64,000 bases of DNA from JAFGJU01 sp964570935 (GTDB lineage: Bacteria; Eisenbacteria; RBG-16-71-46; JAFGJU01), in contig CAZMZP010000077.1 of the NCBI GenBank assembly GCA_964570935.1, positions 1 through 64,000 on the forward strand. The letters are read 5' to 3'. Under the pieces are notes generated by a model. That model searched no databases. It was not told where the DNA came from and saw only the letters and a program-made list of their open reading frames with translations. A program made the translations under genes and the position numbers. Shown piece after piece: positions 34,297-41,655 of the stretch (the stretch's first letter is position 1; each line of letters opens with the position of its first letter).

Positions 34297-34325
34297 ATCA
34301 TAGCTTATTTCAACGAGTTTGTCAA
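34297..34325 (-). promoter_or_regulatory. Strong promoter of the M6 protease gene
   Basis: On the minus strand a perfect TTGACA (34325..34320), 17 bases, TATGAT (34302..34297). The predicted start near 34290 gives a 117-base leader. Confidence 0.8.
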
Positions 34326-34340
34326 GAAAACGAATCGGGA

Positions 34341-35468
34341 CTACGGGTGTTTATTCCGTGGCGGCGTGACCTCGTAGTCCCTGAAATTGTCGGGGTCGCC
34401 GGCCCGGCCGTCCTCCGCCGCCCTGACGATATTGTACGCCTCGCGGGCAGTCACGTAGTGCAGACGATACGCGCCCTTCCCGTAGCGCTCTTCCAGACGG
34501 GCGAACATGGCGTCGGTGTCCGGGCCCAGGCAAGTCGTTCGGCTCTGGGCGCCGTGAGTGTACACCTTCACGAAGGTCCAGTCCGGCCTGCCCTTCACGC
34601 ACACGCGGGTCGCGACCCAGCTGTCAACGCGGCCGGGAGACGGACGCTCGTCGTTCTCCATTGCGCCGTACTCGAACAACTGCCTGGTCGGAATCAGCGT
34701 CATCGGGCCCTGGAACATCAGGAGCCGGTCCGAAACGCGCTTCCCCGCCTCCGCGTCGCGGCCGGTGTCATAGGATTTCGGCGCGTCGTCATCCGCCGCG
34801 TAGTAAATGCTGTTCACCTTCGACGGTTGGCCGGGCGAGCCGAGACTCGGAAAAGTGAAATCCGCGTAGCAGCCGGCTTTCCTTAACGCATCCAGCTCCC
34901 TGTTCACCCCGCAGTGCTCGGGAGTCGTCGAATTGTCCAGGGCGCAGTTGCCGTGAACGAAGGCGAACCTCACGCGCTCGTCCGGGCCGTCCGAGACCAT
35001 CGCACCGAACGAATTGAACCACCTGAGGGCCTCCTCCAGTTTCGGCCCGAAAGACTCGTTCGTGTCGTTTCCGTGATGCCAGTGGAGCTCTATCTCGCCG
35101 TAACCCTCACGAACAGCCGCGGACAGCTCCGCCATCACCGCGTCGTTCCTTTGTTCGTAGGCGTAGAACCACGTGTGCTGCGGAATCCTGCCGTAACTGT
35201 CCCCGTGCCGGAAAGCCAGGGCCTTGTATCCCTCCAACCACCGGCGGTTCCTCTCGGCTCCGGCGGGTCCGGGGCCCGGCTCGTAGTGGTCGACAAACAC
35301 GAAGATCACGTGAACCCGAGAACCAGCCGGGACGTTCTCCCGCGCGAGCGCCGCCGTCACGTAGCCGGGCAGCCACACGTAGGCCTTCCATCTCACGATT
35401 TTGCAACCGAGAAAGAGCGCGGCCAGCAGCACTGGAACGAGCAAAACGACCGCGAGCAGTTTTCTCAT
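34341..35468 (-). CDS. Membrane-anchored NodB/deacetylase-like protein of unknown function
   Basis: A 375-residue protein with one N-terminal hydrophobic segment (residues about 3-20) that could be a signal anchor. Conserved-looking parts are VHVIFVFVDHYEPGPG, PQHTWFYAYEQ, GEIELHWHHGNDT, FVHGNCALDNS, GCYADFTFPSLGSPGQP and KSYDTGRDAE. The DH...HWHH and HGN patterns suggest a metal-dependent, NodB-like polysaccharide deacetylase or glycosidase fold, but the standard TFDDG motif is absent. ATG 35468 overlaps the flippase stop as ATGA and has GGGAGGGGG upstream. Pairing with a flippase suggests it acts on the exported glycan in the periplasm. Confidence 0.72.
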   Translation of the reverse strand: MRKLLAVVLLVPVLLAALFLGCKIVRWKAYVWLPGYVTAALARENVPAGSRVHVIFVFVDHYEPGPGPAGAERNRRWLEGYKALAFRHGDSYGRIPQHTWFYAYEQRNDAVMAELSAAVREGYGEIELHWHHGNDTNESFGPKLEEALRWFNSFGAMVSDGPDERVRFAFVHGNCALDNSTTPEHCGVNRELDALRKAGCYADFTFPSLGSPGQPSKVNSIYYAADDDAPKSYDTGRDAEAGKRVSDRLLMFQGPMTLIPTRQLFEYGAMENDERPSPGRVDSWVATRVCVKGRPDWTFVKVYTHGAQSRTTCLGPDTDAMFARLEERYGKGAYRLHYVTAREAYNIVRAAEDGRAGDPDNFRDYEVTPPRNKHP

Positions 35469-36985
35469 GACGTGCCCCCTCCCCTCGTTCTTCCGACCCA
35501 TTCTTTCACCAACCGCAGCTCGCGGTCGAGGCGGAATCCCGCAACTCGCAGTATTCCGAAATAGGAGGCGGCCAGCGCGACCTTGAGGAGGACGTGCGCG
35601 TTTCCCCGCACCGGAGCCACGACTGAGACCGCGTACAGGCCGGCGCCGCCGGCGATCGAGAGCAGCACCCTGCCCCATTCGTACGGCACCGGGTACAGCC
35701 GCGCCGAGACAGCGGCGGTGCAGACGACGAACACGAAGAACCCGGCGGCGGTCGCGTAGGCCGCGCCCATCATACCGAACCTGGGTATCAGAAGCAGGTT
35801 GAGGACTATGTTAGCGCCCGCTCCGGCCGCCAGCAGGAACGGCTTCCAGGCCGTACGGCGCGTGATGTAGATGCCCGCGTCCAGGATTACGGACACCACC
35901 CAGAACGTGTAGCCCAGGAGCACCGGCGGCAGAACCCTGTAGGCCTCGGCGTACGCGGGTGCGGCGATGATCGCGATGACCTCCCTGGCGAACAGGGCCA
36001 GAACCAGGCTCGCGAAGCAGCAGACCGCCGTCAGATACGAGAGAATCGTGGCGAACAGCGCCGGTCCTTCCGGAGTCTCGCCCTTCTCCATCATGAACGG
36101 CCCCCAGGCGGCCTGGAACGGCACCAGCAGCAGCATCACCGGGACAAGGGCCATGCGGTAGCCGAGGGCGTAGAGGCCCGCCTCATTCTGCCCGGCCATC
36201 GCGATGAGCAGGAATCTGTCGGCGTTGTTCAGGATGAAGAGCAGCACGCCTCCCGGCACGAACGGCAGCCCGAACACCAGCATCCTCTTCAGCCCCGGCC
36301 ACGACACCCTGAGTCCGATCCTGGACAGGAGCACGGCCGCGGACGGCAGGAAAAAAGCCACGTTCGCGATGAGCATGGCCATCAGTACGTACTTCACCTC
36401 CCTGCCCAGGTACAGGAGGAAGCATATGATCAGCCCCATCGTAGCCGCGTACTTGCCGACGCTGAGCACGGAGTACAACACGGGCTTCCCCGTGGCCTTG
36501 AGATAGGTGCGGACCATCCCGAAACCCTGCTCGAAGATCAGGATGGAGAAGGTGAGCCGGAACAGCCAGGCATGCAGTGTGGAACCCAGCAGCAGCTGTG
36601 AGATGAGGCCGGCGGCCGCTGACAGGATCGCCGCCATCCATAGCGAGTTCGTGACCGCGAAGACCATTGCCGTGGAGAACACGGACGCGTCACCCTCGCC
36701 CTTCTCCTTGCCGAAGTAGCTCCTCATGGCGGCCATGCCTATCCCGACCGCCGCGAAGATGTTCAACATCTCCAGCGTGCGGTTGAACACTTCAAGCTGG
36801 CCGTACTGGCCGGGGTTCAGGAGCCGTGTGTAGACGGGCACGAGGACGAAGGCGAGGGCGTTGTTGGCCACTTCCCCGGCCCCGTAGATGACCGTGAACT
36901 GCAACAGTCTGCGCAGCGGGTTTGCCGCTCCGTCTTGCACGGGCGCCTGCGATGTTGAGGCCGGTTCATCAGGATGCCGTTTCAT
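35465..36985 (-). CDS. Polysaccharide flippase (Wzx/MATE-like)
   Basis: A 506-residue membrane protein with 12-14 helices, matching the oligosaccharide flippase family of the MOP superfamily. Typical stretches are YGAGEVANNALAFVLVPVY (helix 1), TRLLNPGQYGQLEVFN, FGLPFVPGGVLLFILNNADRFLL and the C-terminal LLIPRFGMMGAAYATAAGF. It would flip lipid-linked repeat units across the inner membrane for the ligase encoded at 22189. ATG 36985 is preferred since the upstream 65 codons are Arg/Pro/Ala-rich and not family-like. It is the first gene of a two-gene unit with the NodB-like gene. Confidence 0.92.
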   Translation of the reverse strand: MKRHPDEPASTSQAPVQDGAANPLRRLLQFTVIYGAGEVANNALAFVLVPVYTRLLNPGQYGQLEVFNRTLEMLNIFAAVGIGMAAMRSYFGKEKGEGDASVFSTAMVFAVTNSLWMAAILSAAAGLISQLLLGSTLHAWLFRLTFSILIFEQGFGMVRTYLKATGKPVLYSVLSVGKYAATMGLIICFLLYLGREVKYVLMAMLIANVAFFLPSAAVLLSRIGLRVSWPGLKRMLVFGLPFVPGGVLLFILNNADRFLLIAMAGQNEAGLYALGYRMALVPVMLLLVPFQAAWGPFMMEKGETPEGPALFATILSYLTAVCCFASLVLALFAREVIAIIAAPAYAEAYRVLPPVLLGYTFWVVSVILDAGIYITRRTAWKPFLLAAGAGANIVLNLLLIPRFGMMGAAYATAAGFFVFVVCTAAVSARLYPVPYEWGRVLLSIAGGAGLYAVSVVAPVRGNAHVLLKVALAASYFGILRVAGFRLDRELRLVKEWVGRTRGGGTS

Positions 36986-37271
36986 TTCCCACTCTGAATA
37001 CCATGTCTCCGGCCTGGCTGCCAGGCATTTGTTGGACTCGCGGCCGCGAGCGCGGGGCTTCCGAGGCGGAGGGGCTCCTGCGGGCCGCGTCTGTTGCAAA
37101 ACCGCCCCCGCGGCTTGCAGAAAGCATGAGGGCTGGAGCGCGGCAGCGTGCCGCGCTGTCCGAGACCGACCAACTATCATATTTACAGTAAATTACAACG
37201 CTCTGCAGGAGCGGCTGGTGGCACACTTCCTGCTCTCCATGCTTTCGGCAATAGGCTCTTTGTGTGCGACC
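36986..37271. other. Divergent regulatory region, AT-rich palindrome
   Basis: The region between the flippase (minus) and the riboswitch/FN3 genes (plus) has no credible gene. Within GC-rich surroundings it contains the palindrome ATTTAC-A-GTAAAT (37181-37193), a plausible operator, next to TATCAT/ATGATA -10-like sequences usable on either strand. No -35 of good quality was found. Confidence 0.45.
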
Positions 37272-37378
37272 GTTTCCTTGAAAAGAGCAAATCAGTCGAA
37301 AGATTGAGACGCAGAGCAACGGGGCTGTGATGGGGCGTAAGTCGACGCCCCCTCTGCTCGCCGGGCCGCCAAGGGAAC
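37272..37378 (+). promoter_or_regulatory. Cyclic-di-GMP-I (GEMM-I) riboswitch aptamer
   Basis: All main elements of the GEMM-I aptamer are visible. P1: GTTTCCTTG (37272-37280) pairs over nine positions with CAAGGGAAC (37370-37378). The junction AAGAGCAAA is followed by P2, TCAGTC-GAAA-GATTGA, capped by the GAAA tetraloop, then the hallmark GACGCAGAGC. P3 carries a GGGGCGT/ACGCCCC hairpin (37332-37351) and closes with GCCGGGCCGCC, matching the consensus 3' segment GCCGGGUUGCC. It lies 71 bases upstream of the first FN3 gene ATG. The 3' P1 strand overlaps the next hairpin, so ligand binding should exclude that hairpin. Whether it turns expression on or off is inferred. Confidence 0.87.
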
Positions 37379-37403
37379 TTCTGACGGGTTCTTTTGGCGG
37401 CCC
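37363..37403 (+). terminator. Riboswitch expression-platform hairpin
   Basis: GGGCCGCCAA (37363-37372) pairs perfectly with TTGGCGGCCC (37394-37403), with a second inner GAAC/GTTC helix. It shares bases with the riboswitch P1/P3 3' strands, making the two structures mutually exclusive. The T run after it is weak (CCTGCGTTTAA), so it may be a terminator or a translational control stem. Confidence 0.6.
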
Positions 37404-37448
37404 CTGCGTTTAACGGTCACCGCAACTGAGGAGGAGGTCGTAGGTAAA

Positions 37449-38039
37449 ATGGGTACTGGAAATCGGATTCTCTTCACAAGCATCGCGATCCTGGCGGCAG
37501 TGGCGGCGCTCGCCTGCCCCCGGGATTCGGGGGCGGAGACGTGGAACGCGGTCACTCTGACGTGGACCGCACCCGGGGACGACGGCTCCACCGGGAGGGC
37601 CACTCAGTATGACGTGAGGTACTCCACGTCCAGCATCAGCGGCACCGACACTACGACGTGGTGGGGCCAGGCGACTCAGTGCTCGGGAGAGCCCGTGCCG
37701 CAGACGGCCGGCGCCACGGAGACGTTCGTCGTGACGGGCCTGCAGTCTTCCAGGACGTACTACTTCGTGATGAAGACCGCGGACGAGGTGCCGAACTGGT
37801 CCAGGTACTCGAACGTGGCCGTGAAGGCCACGACCGCGGCCCCGGACACCATTCCGCCCGCTGCCATAAGAAATCTCGCGGATTGTGAGAATGCGGATTT
37901 TCTGCTTGCCATGGCTGACACGCATGGTATCGTGGGCCACGACTTGCGAGGGAGGGTCAGCCCTGTCTCCGCTGTGATCGTGACGGAGCCGGGTTGGCCC
38001 ATTCTTGTCTGGAAGACCGATCAGTGGTCTTCCATCTGA
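37449..38039 (+). CDS. Truncated FN3-domain secreted protein
   Basis: A 196-residue exported protein with a signal peptide (residues 1-28, ending SGAE) and one fibronectin type III-like domain (about 30-125). The domain is clearly paralogous to the first FN3 domain of the next gene: both share TxWTAPGDD, QYD(V/L)R(Y/F)ST, ISGTD, TWW and RTYYFV(M/L)(K/R)T(A/S)DE(V/I)PNWS. After PDTIPPAAIRNLA, where the next gene continues into a second FN3 and FlgD-like tail, the sequence changes to 50 unrelated residues and stops. It looks like a truncated or recombined copy. GAGGAGGAGG precedes the ATG, and a c-di-GMP riboswitch controls the leader. Its TGA overlaps the next ATG. Confidence 0.75.
   Translation: MGTGNRILFTSIAILAAVAALACPRDSGAETWNAVTLTWTAPGDDGSTGRATQYDVRYSTSSISGTDTTTWWGQATQCSGEPVPQTAGATETFVVTGLQSSRTYYFVMKTADEVPNWSRYSNVAVKATTAAPDTIPPAAIRNLADCENADFLLAMADTHGIVGHDLRGRVSPVSAVIVTEPGWPILVWKTDQWSSI
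38013..38036 (+). other. Perfect hairpin at the junction of the FN3 genes
   Basis: TGGAAGACC and GGTCTTCCA form a 9-bp inverted repeat around the loop GATCAGT, ending just before the overlapping stop/start of the two FN3 genes. It may control translation of the second gene, or mark the edge of the segment that replaced the end of the first. Confidence 0.55.
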
Positions 38040-39061
38040 TGGCGGACTTTTTGATGAGAGCCAAGAGAAATCTGCTTCTCTCTCTGGCCCTGGCGGCAAT
38101 CCTTTTGCCTCAGGCCGGGATCGAGGCCGGCGACCTGCCCTACTTCTCGGTCGACGCCACCACGGCCACGCTGCGGTGGACCGCGCCGGGCGACGACTGG
38201 AATGAGGGACAGGCCTGGCAGTACGACCTGAGATTCTCAACCACGCCGATCAGCGGCACCGACTCACTGACCTGGTGGAACGCCTCGAAGACCATAATCT
38301 GCACGGGGCTTCCCGGGCCGGGAGAGCCGGGGGCCACCGACAGCTTCGTCGTGAGCGGGCTCGTGCCGGGCAGAACCTACTACTTCGTGCTGAGAACGTC
38401 GGACGAGATACCGAACTGGTCGTTCTTCTCGAACGTCGCCATCGTGACCATGAGTAGTCTCCCTGACACGAGTCTGCCGGGTGACGAGTCCCCGCCTGCT
38501 CCGGTGGCAGGCCTTTCTGCCACACCAGTCCCCCAGGGTATCCTCCTCAACTGGAGCCCTTCACCAGACCCCGACTTGGCGGGCTACGTCGTCTACCGCG
38601 GCACGTCGCAGGGAGAGCTCGAACCGCTCACGGCCCAGCTCCTCGCGACCGCCGGCTACACGGACACGGACGTGACTCCTGGCGTCACGTACTTCTACGC
38701 AGTCACTGCAGTGGACAACGCCGGAAACGAGAGCGCCGTGGCGCAGTCAACCTCGGCCACCGCGCCCGCGGCGCCGCCGGCGGTGACGCGGCTGCTGGCG
38801 CCTTTCCCGGATCCCTGCGTGAAGCAGGCCACGCTGACGTTCGAGATAGCGGAGCAGACCTCGGCCTACTCGCTCAGGATCTACGACATCTACGGGAGGC
38901 TTGTCAGGGACCTCGGCCGGGGTCCGGCCCTCGCCGGGCAGTACACGTCTCTCTGGGATCTGACCGGAGACGAAGGGGAGAGAGTCGCGCCGGGGGTCTA
39001 TTTCTCGGTGCTGTCGACCGAGCACGTCTCCAGCTGCAAGAAGGTCCTGGTCCTCAAGTAA
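38039..39061 (+). CDS. Secreted two-FN3 protein with FlgD-like C-terminal domain
   Basis: About 340 residues. A signal peptide (KRNLLLSLALAAILLPQAG) is followed by two FN3 domains (about residues 30-135 and 150-245) and a FlgD-like C-terminal domain (about 255-340, ending CKKVLVLK) typical of type IX-like secretion. The second FN3 has LLNWSPSPDPDLAGYVVYRG and TYFYAVTAVDNAGNES. The first ATG (38039) overlaps the previous stop as TGATG; ATG 38054 directly before the signal peptide is an alternative start. It is expected to be co-transcribed with the truncated paralogue and so to fall under the upstream c-di-GMP riboswitch. The stop is two bases from that of the convergent Wza-like gene. Likely an adhesin or surface scaffold. 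Confidence 0.85.
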   Translation: MADFLMRAKRNLLLSLALAAILLPQAGIEAGDLPYFSVDATTATLRWTAPGDDWNEGQAWQYDLRFSTTPISGTDSLTWWNASKTIICTGLPGPGEPGATDSFVVSGLVPGRTYYFVLRTSDEIPNWSFFSNVAIVTMSSLPDTSLPGDESPPAPVAGLSATPVPQGILLNWSPSPDPDLAGYVVYRGTSQGELEPLTAQLLATAGYTDTDVTPGVTYFYAVTAVDNAGNESAVAQSTSATAPAAPPAVTRLLAPFPDPCVKQATLTFEIAEQTSAYSLRIYDIYGRLVRDLGRGPALAGQYTSLWDLTGDEGERVAPGVYFSVLSTEHVSSCKKVLVLK

Positions 39062-39063
39062 GA

Positions 39064-40110
39064 CTAGCGGGAGGCTATGATGGCCACGCTGGCCGCCGCC
39101 GACACCAGGGTGACCAGCACGCCGGGGGAGAAAAAGGAACCAAGCCAGGTCCTCCTTGCGGGGACCATTATGGTGTCTCCCGGCCTCGTTTCAGGGTTTC
39201 CCACCATCAGGCCATTCTTGAGGTATCGGTCCAGGTTCACGATCATTGCAGTCGAGGTCGAGGCGCCCCTTCGCACGAGTCTTATCCTCCTGAGCTCCGA
39301 CCTCTCTGTGGTCCCGCCCGCCGCCGCCAGCGCCGAGACCACGTCTTTCGCGATGCCGGCCTCGTAGCCGCCCTGGGAATTCACTTCACCCAGAACGTAC
39401 ACCACACTTCCCTCCGGCGCCGCCGCCGTCCGGCGCGGGACCCTGACGGTGTCCCCGGCCTGGAGCTTGACCTGGTCGGGCGCCTGCCCGTCCAGGAGCT
39501 TTCTGACGTCTACGGTAATGGTCTCCCCCGTCCCAGCCCTAATAACCTGCACGCCGCCCAGCAGCGCGGCGTCCGTGGGCCCGCCCGCCTCGCTCAGGAC
39601 GTCCCATATGGACGGGATCACGGGGAAGGAATACTTGCCCGGTTTCACCACCTCCCCAATCACGAACACCTTCCTGCTGTTGTACTGCGCCACCGAGACC
39701 GTGGCCTCACCGGCGTGGAACACGGACAGCTTTCTGTTCACCTCGCGCGACAGCTGGCTCAATGTCAGGCCTGCCGCCTTTATCTCCCCCAGTAAGGGAA
39801 GCGCGAGCGTACCGTCGGGGCCCACCATGAAGGAACCCGATAGGTCGGTGCGCTCCCTGACCCCGATGGAGATGACGTCTTCCACACCTATCAGGTAATC
39901 CGTCTCGTCAGCCGCGTCACAGGTCCCCACACCGCAGGCCCGGGCCAGAAAGACGAAGGACCCACCCGGCGCCGCGGGAGGGACCGGGAAGACGCACGGA
40001 ACCGCGGCCAGCGCCGCCAGCGCGACCCAGCATGCGACGGCAGTGACATGCCGACTGAGACGTGTTCTCTTCGTTACCGGTGTTCTCACGGATTGGTATT
40101 GAGCGTTCAT
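39064..40110 (-). CDS. Polysaccharide export protein (Wza-like, Poly_export and SLBB domains)
   Basis: A 348-residue envelope protein. The N-terminus has a signal-like hydrophobic stretch (about residues 18-45) and no obvious lipobox. The Poly_export domain begins YLIGVEDVISIGVRE and includes VGPDGTLALPLLGEIKAAGLTLSQLSREV, both classic. Two SLBB-type domains follow (VFVIGEVVKPGKYSFPVIPSIWDVLSEAGG and VYVLGEVNSQGGYEAG), and a C-terminal hydrophobic helix (SPGVLVTLVSAAASVAIIAS) may anchor it in a membrane. GGAGAG lies six bases before ATG 40110. It would form the export channel or adaptor for the polysaccharide made by the upstream clusters. Confidence 0.9.
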   Translation of the reverse strand: MNAQYQSVRTPVTKRTRLSRHVTAVACWVALAALAAVPCVFPVPPAAPGGSFVFLARACGVGTCDAADETDYLIGVEDVISIGVRERTDLSGSFMVGPDGTLALPLLGEIKAAGLTLSQLSREVNRKLSVFHAGEATVSVAQYNSRKVFVIGEVVKPGKYSFPVIPSIWDVLSEAGGPTDAALLGGVQVIRAGTGETITVDVRKLLDGQAPDQVKLQAGDTVRVPRRTAAAPEGSVVYVLGEVNSQGGYEAGIAKDVVSALAAAGGTTERSELRRIRLVRRGASTSTAMIVNLDRYLKNGLMVGNPETRPGDTIMVPARRTWLGSFFSPGVLVTLVSAAASVAIIASR

Positions 40111-40301
40111 GCGAATCTCTCCGGGCCTTCCGGCCTGACAGTCGACGGTCAAACTAGACGTGTATCCTGGTCAGTAAAGCGTCATAAACAACACGCCGGG
40201 CCGCATTCTAGCACCACGAGGACACAGTGTCAAACCCGGCGGCCGGTCTCGCCCGCCGAGGCCGGCGGCTGCGCAGGACGGGCCGGCCGCGCGTCTTCGG
40301 T

Positions 40302-40331
40302 TTGATGCGGCACGGGCGCAGGTGCTATTAT
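40302..40331 (+). promoter_or_regulatory. Promoter of the DRG-like GTPase gene (extended -10)
   Basis: TTGATG (40302-40307), 18 bases, TATTAT (40326-40331) preceded by TGC. The predicted start near 40338 gives a 52-base leader. Confidence 0.6.
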
Positions 40332-40389
40332 GTGTGAGTGCCGGCGCGCGCGACGACGAACCGATGACTCTTCTCCCGGGATGTGAACA

Positions 40390-41460
40390 ATGCCTGCGAA
40401 TCTGACCCCGCAGTATCACGAGGCAGAAAGAAAGTTCAAGGAAGCGAAGACCCCCGAGGAGAAGCTCCAGTGTCTCCGCGAGATGTTTGCCATCATGCCC
40501 AAACACAAGGGCACGGACAAGCTGCAGGCCGACCTCAAGCGCAGAATCTCGAAGCTCCAGGACGAGTCCCAGAAGGCGCGCAAGTCCGGCAGGCGGCCCT
40601 ACGCCTTCGCGGTGGAAAGAGAGGGGGCCGCTCAGATGGCGCTCGTGGGTCCGCCCAACTCGGGGAAGTCCAGCGTTCTCAGAGCCCTTACCAGGGCCGA
40701 GCCCGAGGTTGCGCCCTACCCCTTCACGACCCGCATGCCGCTTCCGGGCATGATGCAGTTCGAGGACATACAGATTCAGCTTGTGGACTTGCCCGCGGTG
40801 TCCGAGACCGGTATGGAGCAATGGGCCGCGCAGATCGTGAGGGGAGCGGACGCGGCGCTGGTGGTCCTGGACCTCGGCGCGGCGGGAGTGCTGGATGATC
40901 TGGAAATGCTAGAGTCGCAGCTTGCGGGAAAGGGCGTGTACCTGACCGGAGAGGGCCCGACCACTGAGCCCGAGCGCCCCGCGCCGGCGGCCGACGGGCA
41001 AGCCGCAGCCGGGCCGAGCGCCATTCCGGGCCTGCCTCCAAACTCAGCCGTCAGGAAGGCCATGGTGATTGGGAACAAGTCCGACCTGTGTCCCCACCCG
41101 CAAGTCGTGGAGCTCCTGCGGGCCGCGCTGTCCGACAGGCGTAAGGGGCTCGGCCGGCTTAGGTTAGTGCCGTTTGCGGCGACGGAGACCTCTAACGTTG
41201 CGGAGCTCAAGCTGGAGCTGTTCGGCCTGGCGGGTATAGTCCGGGTTTACACGAAGATACCCGGCAGAAAACCCGACATGGACAGGCCGTTCGTGCTGCC
41301 TGCCGGGAGCACGCTCATGGACGTGGCGGCCCTGGTGCACAAGGATTTTCTGGTAAGCCTCAAATTTGCAAGGATTTGGGGTTCAGGAGAGTTCGAGGGC
41401 CAGTGCGTCCAAAAAGATCACGTGATGAGGGACAGGGACGTGGTGGAGCTCCATCTGTGA
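40390..41460 (+). CDS. DRG/Obg-like GTPase with C-terminal TGS domain
   Basis: A 356-residue GTPase related to the DRG branch of the Obg superfamily. An N-terminal helical region (residues 1-75, rich in Lys/Glu) precedes the G domain: G1 GPPNSGKSS (87-95), G2 region YPFTT, G3 DLPAVSETG (from 133) and G4 NKSD. G3 reads DLPA instead of DxxG, so the usual switch-II glycine is missing or shifted. A Pro/Ala-rich insert (about 190-215) interrupts the G domain. The C-terminal 75 residues (VYTKIPGRKPDMDRPFVLP to RDVVELHL) form a TGS domain. A ribosome- or RNA-linked role is inferred from the family. Confidence 0.87.
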   Translation: MPANLTPQYHEAERKFKEAKTPEEKLQCLREMFAIMPKHKGTDKLQADLKRRISKLQDESQKARKSGRRPYAFAVEREGAAQMALVGPPNSGKSSVLRALTRAEPEVAPYPFTTRMPLPGMMQFEDIQIQLVDLPAVSETGMEQWAAQIVRGADAALVVLDLGAAGVLDDLEMLESQLAGKGVYLTGEGPTTEPERPAPAADGQAAAGPSAIPGLPPNSAVRKAMVIGNKSDLCPHPQVVELLRAALSDRRKGLGRLRLVPFAATETSNVAELKLELFGLAGIVRVYTKIPGRKPDMDRPFVLPAGSTLMDVAALVHKDFLVSLKFARIWGSGEFEGQCVQKDHVMRDRDVVELHL

Positions 41461-41508
41461 CCCGCTACCCTCCCATGCTGCGTGGCAGTTTCACCCCCGA
41501 ATGGCGGC

Positions 41509-41537
41509 TTGACTTTGGCCGCTTGGCGTGGTATACT
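41509..41537 (+). promoter_or_regulatory. Strong sigma-70 promoter of the SdrD-like gene
   Basis: TTGACT (41509-41514), 17 bases, TATACT (41532-41537): five of six matches in each box. Transcription should start near 41544, 112 bases before ATG 41656. The leader holds two hairpins, CCTCC/GGAGG followed by a T run near 41560, and CCAGGAG/CTCCTGG (41613-41635) just before the ribosome-binding site. Confidence 0.85.
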
Positions 41538-41655
41538 TCTTTTCGTCCTCCAGATGGAGGTCGGTTTCTTTTTTCTGCCGTGGTGGGGTTGCTGTCCCCG
41601 GGGAGTGGTGTACCAGGAGGCGTTGAGTCTCCTGGCTGAAAGGAGCGTGCACCTT

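Noticed and set aside
37870..38036. Possible second GEMM-I riboswitch before the second FN3 gene
   Set aside because: A GCCGGGTTGGCC segment resembles the 3' end of the aptamer, but GCAAA, the GAAA-capped P2 and GACGCA are all absent.
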